Positions 17,509 through 24,605 of a DNA stretch of 64,000 nucleotides are shown here, in pieces (the first letter of the stretch is position 1; the number at the start of each line of letters is the position of its first letter). Both the position numbers and the translations under genes were made by a program. Source of the DNA: Micavibrio aeruginosavorus (lineage in GTDB: Bacteria; Pseudomonadota; Alphaproteobacteria; Micavibrionales; Micavibrionaceae); assembly GCA_016432265.1 (NCBI GenBank), contig CP066681.1:248001-312000 (forward strand). Reading direction: 5' to 3'. Under the pieces are notes generated by a model, which saw only the letters and a list, made by a program, of their open reading frames with translations, did no database searches and was not told the origin of the DNA.

Positions 17509-18465
17509 ATGAATCAGCGCGCTGCATTTTTGTTTCAGATTCTTGAGAAGATCGGCGCCCCGCTGATGGCGGCTGCGAGCGCTGTCCAGAGTGAGGGCGA
17601 ATCGCGCCCTGAGGCGGCTGTCGTGGCTGAGCTTTTGGCGCGTGCCGTGCAGTCAGGTGTGGAACTCTCCAACATTATGGATATTAAAGAATCCGGTGCT
17701 GAAGGGGAGGCGGTACGGCTGGCCTTGGCAGGACTCGCCAGCCAGCTTTTGGCTGGCCAGTATCGTCAGAAAGGGCGGATCCCGGGAGAGGGCGAGACGG
17801 CGCGTTTGATCGCCGCTTTATCGGCGACTTTGACATTTGCTGATAATTTTAGCCCGGCAGCCGGGAACACCAGGCGTCTGGCCGCGCTGGAAGCCGGTAT
17901 GCCACCTGCTGACGATGTGCAGGTGATGATGCAATGCTTACACGCTTTCGACCCTGTTGTTCTGGCCATTTCCGAATATTCGTTTGGGGTTCCAGAACGT
18001 AAATTAGTTCAAGAGGTTACGGAACGTCTGGTCGCTACTGCCGGAGGGATCGCCCATCGCTTGCTCACAGATGAAACCCTGTCTGACCGCAAGCAGGCAG
18101 AGTTGGTTTTGCTGCGGGCTCTCGCCCCCCTGTATTGCGAAGCGCACTGTGCTGAAACGAAGCGTCTGGCGGGGTTGGCCGACTCTGAGCGCGAGCAACT
18201 CGCTCACGGGGCTGCGGCGCTGCCGATGGAGGGCGTCTGGCAGGTTTTTGAACGCCGTGCTGCGATGATGGAGCTTTTTGCTCAGACGCTGTTGCCGCGC
18301 TTCCGCGCCGGACAGACTCAGGATGAGGTTGCCATCGATCCGCTGCCGCCTATGGCCGCCGCCGCGCCGCCGGTGGAGGCTGAGGCTCCTGTGCAAACTT
18401 CTTATAATCCTATGGCGTTTTTCAGGCCAGGCGCGCAACCTGCTGAGGAAGGCGAGAATACATAA
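17509..18465 (+). CDS. Unrecognised helical protein in the type IVB cluster
   Basis: 318 residues, starting 12 bases after the preceding gene. No signal peptide or membrane segment, rich in Ala, Leu and Glu, almost entirely helical up to about residue 270, then a Pro/Ala-rich tail (MAAAAPPVEAEAPV) ending in a short conserved-looking NPMAFFRPGA. This suggests a cytoplasmic helical-repeat protein with a flexible tail. I recognise no family. Its place between a Dsb-like gene and a transglycosylase, ahead of dotDCB, makes it a candidate lineage-specific secretion factor, for example an adaptor in the position of IcmS/IcmW, with which no similarity is visible. Confidence 0.6.
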   Translation: MNQRAAFLFQILEKIGAPLMAAASAVQSEGESRPEAAVVAELLARAVQSGVELSNIMDIKESGAEGEAVRLALAGLASQLLAGQYRQKGRIPGEGETARLIAALSATLTFADNFSPAAGNTRRLAALEAGMPPADDVQVMMQCLHAFDPVVLAISEYSFGVPERKLVQEVTERLVATAGGIAHRLLTDETLSDRKQAELVLLRALAPLYCEAHCAETKRLAGLADSEREQLAHGAAALPMEGVWQVFERRAAMMELFAQTLLPRFRAGQTQDEVAIDPLPPMAAAAPPVEAEAPVQTSYNPMAFFRPGAQPAEEGENT

Positions 18466-18513
18466 TCTCTGGCAATCTGGCTTTTTTTATAAAGATACGC
18501 TAAATAAAGGGAC

Positions 18514-18930
18514 ATGATCGGGAAGGTTTTTGCAGCATGCTTGCTTCTGGCCGCGGAAACGTATGAGTTGCCGCCTCATGTTTTATTGGGGATTTACCAA
18601 GTTGAGGGAGGCCGGGTCGGACAGGAGGTTGGCCCTAACCAGAACGGCAGCTACGATCTCGGGCCTATGCAAATCAATACGATCTGGTTGACGGAGCTCT
18701 CGGGGCAGTGGGGTGTGAACAAGGCGACGGCCCGTCAGTGGGTGCGGGACGACCCCTGCACGAATGTTGGGGTCGCGGCCTGGATACTGAGGCGCCACCT
18801 GAATGAAACTGGCAGCCTGTCGCAAGCAATCGCGAATTATCACTCCCGGACGCCGAGTGTAGGAAAGATTTACAAATCCAAGGTTCTGAAGTCCATGAAC
18901 CGTCATGGTTTGATGCGGGCGGCGCAATAG
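18514..18930 (+). CDS. Lytic transglycosylase (SLT-type), secretion-associated
   Basis: 138 residues. Contains the lysozyme-like SLT fold: the catalytic Glu in GIYQVEGGRVG, then the YDLGPMQIN signature and the NYHSRTP motif near the end. It resembles small specialised transglycosylases such as IagB, VirB1 and PilT of IncI plasmids, which open peptidoglycan for secretion machines or pili. The N terminus is hydrophobic (FAACLLLAAETY) but continues straight into the catalytic domain, so a cleavable signal peptide is not clear and export is uncertain. It lies upstream of dotD and very probably makes the wall gap for the Dot/Icm complex. Confidence 0.82.
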   Translation: MIGKVFAACLLLAAETYELPPHVLLGIYQVEGGRVGQEVGPNQNGSYDLGPMQINTIWLTELSGQWGVNKATARQWVRDDPCTNVGVAAWILRRHLNETGSLSQAIANYHSRTPSVGKIYKSKVLKSMNRHGLMRAAQ

Positions 18931-19099
18931 CTTGCCCTGCCCCTCTTTCGGGAGGGGTTGGTGACAATCTCGTCAATCCGGTAAAAGACCCCTTGTTCCT
19001 CTTGTTCTAAAAGGCTAATTTTGTGACAATATGCCGATTTGCCATGATTGCCGTGGCATGAGGTTGTTTTCTGTAAGGTTTTTATCCGAGGTATTCCAT

Positions 19100-19615
19100 A
19101 TGTTCCGCAGTTCCCGTTCCCTGTGCACCCTGACGGTTCTGGCCAGTGCTGTTTTGCTGGGGGCTTGCTCCACGGGAACGCCCATCCTGAAACGCAATCC
19201 GCAAGTGGCCGCCTCTCCCGACAAAGTCTCGGCGCAACTGGCAGAGGCCGCTGACCGGGCTTCCGTGGCTTTGGAAACTTTGGCGGCTGTTGAGCAGGCG
19301 CGTTCCCCGGGTATCGCAGTGGCGCCAATTGAAAATGCGCCGCCGGAATTGCGACGGGCTATTACGGTCAACTGGGTGGGGCCGGTCGATGTCGTGACCA
19401 GGACTTTGGCTGACCGTGCCGGTTATGCGTTTAACATTATCGGCAATACTCCTGTGACTCCGGTTGTCGTGTCGATTGATGTTGAAAACAAGCCTGTGAT
19501 CGATGTGTTGAGGAATATCGGTTTGCAGTTGGGTATGCGTGCCGACATTCGGGTTGATGCGACCAGGCGTCTTGTGGAGATCCATTATGCGCCCAATACG
19601 GGCGTTGGGGGCTAA
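19100..19615 (+). CDS. dotD: DotD-like outer-membrane lipoprotein of type IVB secretion
   Basis: 171 residues from the ATG at 19100. The signal peptide ends in LLGAC, a lipobox, so Cys is the mature N terminus. Next comes the family stretch AEAADRASVALETLAAVEQA, then a small alpha/beta domain (ITVNWVGPVDVVTRTLADRAG, DVENKPVIDVLRNIG) like the N0 domain of secretins, as known for Legionella DotD. With DotC, DotD localises DotH to the outer membrane and forms the core complex. It is followed after 6 bases by dotC, and then dotB: the same dotDCB order as in Legionella. Confidence 0.88.
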   Translation: MFRSSRSLCTLTVLASAVLLGACSTGTPILKRNPQVAASPDKVSAQLAEAADRASVALETLAAVEQARSPGIAVAPIENAPPELRRAITVNWVGPVDVVTRTLADRAGYAFNIIGNTPVTPVVVSIDVENKPVIDVLRNIGLQLGMRADIRVDATRRLVEIHYAPNTGVGG

Positions 19616-19621
19616 GTCCAA

Positions 19622-20485
19622 ATGACATCAATCCAAACGGTAAAACGGGCTGCTCTTTCTATGTCGCTGACGTTGTTGCTGACGATGCCGTTGGCGGCGG
19701 GGGCGGTCGATGTGATGAGCGGCAGCGCATCGTTGCCACCGCCTATTTCCGAGCTTGAAAACATAGAGGGCAGTACAACGCCGATTAAGAAAGACGACGA
19801 TGATAAAGGCGGCATGCCTTTTGATATGCGCCGTGATGCCATGAAAGAAGCCGCCCTCTCATATGGCGCGCGTGGCGGGCTGGCGTGGCGTACCTACCAT
19901 ATCCGCAACGAGCTTGAGACGCGCGCTACGCAGCTTGATAAGACGTTTGACTTCCGGCAGCTCTTGATTCCGGCCCCATCGGGCCTTCTGATCGAGCCCC
20001 CTATCATCTCTGAGGCCGTCAATGCGCTATTGATCGAGGGTTCCGGGCAGGAAGCTGCCGTTTCCGACCGTGTTTATGAAATCATTCGCAACGCCCATAT
20101 CGTCAGCGCGCCGCGTAGCTGGCGCAATTACCTCGAAAGAGACTGGGGCGAGGTTTTGCCGCCGCCCGACATCCTTCGCCCTTCTACGAAAGAGGAGAGG
20201 GAAGAGTGGATAGTCTGGGTGCGTGAAGGCTGGGAAAAAGGCTTGGTACAGGCCGATGAGATTTTCACAGATGATCTGAACCAGTTGTCGGCCGATTATA
20301 ACGGCATGGTGCGTTATCGCCTCTTGCTGGCGCAGGGCATGATTTCTCCGCCCAATGCTTTGCAGGTTGATCGTGGGGTAACCGGCACGGGCAATCGTAT
20401 GCGCGTTGGCGACCGGGCTGTGCAGATCACCGGCAAGCCTGCTTTCGTTTCTGGGGCAGAGAAGTGGCAACCCGCAAACCGATAA
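19622..20485 (+). CDS. dotC: DotC-like core-complex protein of type IVB secretion
   Basis: 287 residues. After a signal peptide (about 1-28, ending AAGA-V) comes the conserved DotC body: KEAALSYGARGGLAWRTY, LIPAPSGLLIEPPII, SAPRSWRNYLERDW and GVTGTGNRMRVGDRAVQIT. In Legionella DotC is a lipoprotein that helps bring DotH to the outer membrane. Here no cysteine occurs in the signal region or elsewhere, so lipidation is not possible with this start. The 3' end overlaps dotB by 22 bases, so translation is coupled. Confidence 0.88.
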   Translation: MTSIQTVKRAALSMSLTLLLTMPLAAGAVDVMSGSASLPPPISELENIEGSTTPIKKDDDDKGGMPFDMRRDAMKEAALSYGARGGLAWRTYHIRNELETRATQLDKTFDFRQLLIPAPSGLLIEPPIISEAVNALLIEGSGQEAAVSDRVYEIIRNAHIVSAPRSWRNYLERDWGEVLPPPDILRPSTKEEREEWIVWVREGWEKGLVQADEIFTDDLNQLSADYNGMVRYRLLLAQGMISPPNALQVDRGVTGTGNRMRVGDRAVQITGKPAFVSGAEKWQPANR

Positions 20486-21621
20486 GCCTCCTTAAAGGCA
20501 AGGATAACAAAGCCCAGACATGGCCGGAAGAGCCGGGTCGGTTTACGCAGGATCATATCGACCCGTTTTTGCTGTGGTCTGTCAAGAAAGGCGCTTCCGA
20601 CATCACTTTTCAGTCTGATCGGCCGATCTACCATGAACTGGACGGCGCGCTATACCCCGGCACGTTCCGCAGTCTTGATGCTGCCGACATGAGCGCCGTT
20701 CTCCATAAAATATACGGGCCTGAGGCACAAGCGCGCTTGGCATCAGGTACAGATCTTGACTTGTCTTATGAAGTGCGTCCGGATCGTTACACAAGGATAC
20801 GTTTCCGTGTGAATATAACGGCGATCCTGTCGAAGGGCCGGGATGCTGCGCAGGTGACAATGCGGGTTCTACCCAGCACACCGCCTTCTCTTAAGGATCT
20901 GAACATAGAACAGGACATTATAAATAACTGGGCACCGCGTCAGGGGATTGTGATCATTACAGGGCCGACAGGGTCGGGTAAATCCACCTTGTTGGCGGCT
21001 GGCAACCGCATGCTCTTGGAGCGGCCTCATGGGTGCGGCAAGATGCTGACCTACGAATCGCCGATTGAATATGTGTATGACACGATTCGTTCGCCGCGTT
21101 CGCTGGTTTCACAAACTGAAATCCCGCGGCACTTGCCGGATTTCGCGCGTGGCGTGCGTAACGCCCTGCGTCGTAAGCCTGAAGTTATTCTGGTGGGCGA
21201 ATCCCGCGATCGTGAAACGATATCGGCTTCAATCGAAGCCGCGCAAACGGGGCACGCTGTTTATACCACGACCCACACTACAGGGGTGGCGGCAACCATC
21301 CAGCGTATGGTGTCGACATTCGACGCGGCGGAACGCTCGGAACGGGCCTACGCGTTGATGGAATGTTTGCGCATGATCGTCACGCAGGCGCTTGTGCCAA
21401 AAATTAACGGCGGGCGCATGGGTATCCGCGAATATATGGTTTTTCCTGCTGAAGTGCGGGAAAAGTTACTGGATATGGACTTCACCAACTGGCCTCCCAC
21501 CATACAGCGTATGATCCCTGCGTACGGCCGCACCATGGCTGAGGCCGCGAAAGTCGCTTTCCAGGAAGGCACGATTGAGCGGCGCTGGTATCTTTTGCTA
21601 GCTTCCAGTACGGGGGCTTGA
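20464..21621 (+). CDS. dotB: DotB-like secretion ATPase
   Basis: 385 residues from a GTG at 20464 inside the end of dotC. A PilT/VirB11-type hexameric ATPase: an N-terminal PAS-like part (SDITFQSDRPIYHELDG), Walker A GPTGSGKST at about 166-174, an Asp-box-like ESPIEYVYD, Walker B region EVILVGESRD, and a His box GHAVYTTTHT. This fits Legionella DotB (377 residues), which docks on the cytoplasmic DotO hexamer and powers substrate transfer. Its gene order (dotD-dotC-dotB) and closeness to PilT homologues of IncI plasmids both fit. Cytoplasmic, at the inner-membrane base. Confidence 0.93.
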   Translation: MATRKPISLLKGKDNKAQTWPEEPGRFTQDHIDPFLLWSVKKGASDITFQSDRPIYHELDGALYPGTFRSLDAADMSAVLHKIYGPEAQARLASGTDLDLSYEVRPDRYTRIRFRVNITAILSKGRDAAQVTMRVLPSTPPSLKDLNIEQDIINNWAPRQGIVIITGPTGSGKSTLLAAGNRMLLERPHGCGKMLTYESPIEYVYDTIRSPRSLVSQTEIPRHLPDFARGVRNALRRKPEVILVGESRDRETISASIEAAQTGHAVYTTTHTTGVAATIQRMVSTFDAAERSERAYALMECLRMIVTQALVPKINGGRMGIREYMVFPAEVREKLLDMDFTNWPPTIQRMIPAYGRTMAEAAKVAFQEGTIERRWYLLLASSTGA

Positions 21622-21702
21622 GACTAACTGTGTTCATGGATAATTCACCCTTTGCTGCCATCGTGATAGAATACTGCTTTGAAAGCGGGTTAGGACGATA
21701 AT

Positions 21703-22005
21703 ATGGCAACAGCAGAAGATGATACCCTTATAGAAAAGCAGAACTGGCACTGGCGCAACACCATGCGTCCGGTTCGCTTTTACAATCTGGATGCTCGCGC
21801 CGGCATTCCTTACTTCATCTTGTTAGTTTACGCTCGTCCGGTAACTTTATTTCTTGTTATTGTTACGACCTTCCTCTTCAAATTCATGGAGAAAAGAGGG
21901 CTCACTTTCCCCGCTGCTTTAAGGGCTTTTCGCGTCTGGCTATTTGGTGACGAACGCCCCGGTTGGCTGACGATGCGCCGCCGAACCATGAAGGATTTTG
22001 GCTGA
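21703..22005 (+). CDS. icmT: IcmT-like small membrane protein
   Basis: 100 residues. The N-terminal part NWHWRNTMRPVRFYNLDARAG, with its W-H-W-R-N and FYNLDAR elements, matches the IcmT family (86 residues in Legionella). Two hydrophobic segments follow (IPYFILLVYARPVTLFLVIVT), and then a basic tail. In Legionella IcmT is essential for the Dot/Icm system and affects export and egress; its exact place in the machine is unsettled. An 80-base gap separates it from dotB, on the same strand. Confidence 0.87.
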   Translation: MATAEDDTLIEKQNWHWRNTMRPVRFYNLDARAGIPYFILLVYARPVTLFLVIVTTFLFKFMEKRGLTFPAALRAFRVWLFGDERPGWLTMRRRTMKDFG

Positions 22006-22138
22006 TCCATTCAAATTCCTGCTCATTCCTTACTTGCGGCGGCTTGTCATTCCGCAGCGGTCGGATTAATGTCGGATACGTAATTTCCCCGTTTACGGCG
22101 GGCTGTTTTTTAAAGTCTGATTGATGAAAGGTAACAAC

Positions 22139-23455
22139 ATGAGTGGAAAAAGCGCATTGTGGCGCCAGACGGCTCTGACCGCCTTGATGATGGGTGTTTT
22201 CTCTCTCCCTGCCCAAGCGGGATTTGAGTGGACTCCTCCCCCTGCCGCCCCCGTTCTTTCGACGGCTTCGACTGATGGGCCACCGGTTCCGGCCGCCCCC
22301 AGCGGTAATGTGGAGGCAACTGAACTTACGCCGGCTCTGCCTGAATCTGAGAACCCTGCCGTATCTGATATGGCCGCCCCCCCGGTTTTGGAAACGGAAA
22401 ATGCCGATGGGCCGCCCCCGGCTTTCCCGGAAGCATTGCCTGCGCCTATGGCTTACGAGAACGCGCTTGGTTTTGGAGCCGATATTCCTTTGGCCTTAGC
22501 TTTGGGGCAGATTGTCCCCCCTGCTTTTGCCTATTCTTTTGCGTCCGATGTTCATCCTGGCGTTAAAATTTCATGGGAAGGCGGTAAGCCGTGGAATCAG
22601 GTTCTGGAAGAAGCGCTGGCTCCACACGACCTGACATCTGTGATTGAAGGTACCATCGTGACGGTTCGCAGGGCTGAGGAAAGAAAAGAGGTAAAAAACG
22701 ACCTCGCTGTTCCTGCTGAAAAAGCCTCCTATGATGCTCAGAATGAACCCCTGCCGCCTGTCGATACATCTGTGACCGACGATGCGCTGCCGGTTTCTGA
22801 TCCTGTGATGGGGGAGGGGACAGCCAATAATTATCCGCGTCGCACGCCGCCGCATCGTCGAAGCCTTCATAACGAAGTGCCGGCAGACACCGCTGCCGGC
22901 TCGGCGCCTCTCCCCCCCGTGACTAATGAGCAGGCTGTCATTGTCGAGCAGCCCCCGAAGGAAATGGCGGAAGCAAACCAGGTTGCCTCCTATGAACCTG
23001 CGGCGCCAGCGCAGGATATTGGAATTGTCGAAGATTCTGCGGCTCAACAGGGGCCTCAACCTCTGGAGCCGCAGAAAATCTCATACGCGGATGAAGGCCG
23101 CGCCAGCCATGAGGATTTGATCCCGCCCAGGGGTGCGCCCGAGAACAATGATTCCTATGCATCAACGGGGCACGTTGTCCTGGATCCGTTTGAAATCCGT
23201 TTTTGGCAGGCCAAACGCGATCAGAATTTACGCGATGTTCTGATGAGTTGGGCTGGGAATGCCGGAGTCGAGGTCATATGGGATTCGGGTTATGATTACA
23301 AACTGCCCCATGCAATCAGCATGCACGGTACATTCCCTGAAGCCGTGACAAAAATTTTCAGCCTTTATGGCGATACGGAGCCGCGGCCTCAGGGTCGTTT
23401 GCACCCGAACCTGCCTAAGGGGCCGTCCGTGTTGCTGGTGGAAAATTTCCCCTGA
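22139..23455 (+). CDS. Secreted PilL/TcpQ-like protein of the type IVB cluster
   Basis: 438 residues from the ATG at 22139 (AAAGG seven bases upstream; TTG/ATG frames at 22121 and 22124 lack it). The signal peptide ends PAQA-G. A proline-rich segment leads to a first small domain (about 110-185: KISWEGGKPWNQVLEEALAP), a long Pro/Glu-rich linker, and a C-terminal domain (NLRDVLMSWAGNAGVEVIWD). Both domains resemble the TcpQ/PilL/STN-type fold, a periplasmic module with the pattern LxxVLxxWAxxAG found beside secretins of pili and conjugative systems. It may replace or complement a Dot core component absent here. The gene ends the operon at a terminator. Confidence 0.65.
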   Translation: MSGKSALWRQTALTALMMGVFSLPAQAGFEWTPPPAAPVLSTASTDGPPVPAAPSGNVEATELTPALPESENPAVSDMAAPPVLETENADGPPPAFPEALPAPMAYENALGFGADIPLALALGQIVPPAFAYSFASDVHPGVKISWEGGKPWNQVLEEALAPHDLTSVIEGTIVTVRRAEERKEVKNDLAVPAEKASYDAQNEPLPPVDTSVTDDALPVSDPVMGEGTANNYPRRTPPHRRSLHNEVPADTAAGSAPLPPVTNEQAVIVEQPPKEMAEANQVASYEPAAPAQDIGIVEDSAAQQGPQPLEPQKISYADEGRASHEDLIPPRGAPENNDSYASTGHVVLDPFEIRFWQAKRDQNLRDVLMSWAGNAGVEVIWDSGYDYKLPHAISMHGTFPEAVTKIFSLYGDTEPRPQGRLHPNLPKGPSVLLVENFP

Positions 23456-23483
23456 GGCGGCAGAAGACGAGACTCTTTTTAAG

Positions 23484-23507
23484 AGCGCCCTTAAACGGGC
23501 GCTTTTT
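23484..23507 (+). terminator. Rho-independent terminator between convergent genes
   Basis: AGCGCCC (23484-23490) pairs with GGGCGCT (23497-23503), followed by TTTTT. It closes the plus-strand cluster and lies against the stop of flgL on the other strand, where it may work in both directions. Confidence 0.8.
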
Positions 23508-23509
23508 CT

Positions 23510-24586
23510 TCAGGCGAGAAAGGTCGCCAGGTTTAAATTGCTGATGGTGGCCGTAACGCGGTAAGACGCCTCCAATTGAACCGTTAGGGCGTTCAGGCGT
23601 ACGGCGACCTCGTTGATGTCTACGTCCTCGACATCGGCGATGGCAGTTGCCAGCATGTTTTTCTCAAACTTGTGGTTATCTGCGATCTGTGCGGTCTGAG
23701 CCTGAGCCTGGGCTAGCTTGAAGCGCTCGGTATCGATCTGATCCAGCGCCTTGTTTAGCATTGCCGCCAGATCGTTGAAGACGCGGTAAAAATTTTCGTT
23801 TTGCTCTTCTTGGTTGGCGCCTGGCGCTGTCACTGTCCCCGGTGGGTCGTTCGCTTCCAGCGTGACTTCGTCGAGAACGGCATCGATGTTCTTGACCATG
23901 CTGATCGCTATCATTATGTTGCGGAACGGATCGGCGTTGGCCATGACGGTGTAATCAATCTCTGCATTATCGTCCACCCTGACTGTTACGGCCTTTGTTT
24001 CGCCGCTTGCTATTTCAGCGCTATAGCCGACGATAGTGTCGGTAAGTTGTGTTTTGTCGCGATAGGACTGTATGAATTGATCGGTTGTGATCACGCCGTT
24101 GACCCAATCTTCAATCTGGTTGAGGCTATAGGTGTCGAGCCCGCCGGTATCGGTAAGAGGCTTGTCCAGAGTATTGGCCCCCCCTAAAAGGTAACGATCG
24201 CCGTCCTTCTCGTTCAATAAGTTGGCGATGAAGCCCTGCAAGTTGTCGGCATACTGCCCTAGCGCTTCGATCTCGTACTCGCCCTCTTGAGTCTGAAGCT
24301 CAAGAGATCCAAGCAACCCTTCAGACTGCGCCTTGACTTCTTCGATAATGTTGGTTGTCATGCTCATGCGGCGGTTGGCTGTTTCAATATTGGTCAGGTA
24401 ATTGTCCAGCGCGTTAAAACTGGCGCGCGATTTTTTTGATGTGATGACATCGCTGCCCAGACCTTTGAAAAGCTCCGTTTTCTTACCTGTCGTCAGTTGG
24501 GTCTGCAATGTGCCTAGTTGGCTTTGCAGGATTTTCAAGCGTTCAACCTGATCAAGGGATTGTCCTATTGTTGATACGAACGTCAT
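23510..24586 (-). CDS. flgL: Flagellar hook-associated protein 3 (FlgL)
   Basis: 358 residues with flagellin-like termini: an N-terminal helix (SLDQVERLKILQSQLGTLQTQLTTGKK) and a C-terminal helix with the pattern ADVEDVDINEVAVRLNAL and ASYRVTATISNLNLATFL. The N terminus starts near ISTIGQS-like flagellin sequence, and the length fits FlgL (about 320-400). FlgL joins the hook-FlgK segment to the filament and is exported by the flagellar type III apparatus. It follows flgK by 19 bases on the same strand, the usual pair. It ends at the convergent terminator next to the type IVB cluster. Confidence 0.87.
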   Translation of the reverse strand: MTFVSTIGQSLDQVERLKILQSQLGTLQTQLTTGKKTELFKGLGSDVITSKKSRASFNALDNYLTNIETANRRMSMTTNIIEEVKAQSEGLLGSLELQTQEGEYEIEALGQYADNLQGFIANLLNEKDGDRYLLGGANTLDKPLTDTGGLDTYSLNQIEDWVNGVITTDQFIQSYRDKTQLTDTIVGYSAEIASGETKAVTVRVDDNAEIDYTVMANADPFRNIMIAISMVKNIDAVLDEVTLEANDPPGTVTAPGANQEEQNENFYRVFNDLAAMLNKALDQIDTERFKLAQAQAQTAQIADNHKFEKNMLATAIADVEDVDINEVAVRLNALTVQLEASYRVTATISNLNLATFLA

Positions 24587-24605
24587 GTTATGGCTCCCTT
24601 ACGGC

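Noticed and set aside
18939-18957. CCCCTC/GAGGGG hairpin after the transglycosylase gene
   Set aside because: No T-run follows, and the operon seems to continue to dotD; a weak attenuator or chance palindrome is more likely.
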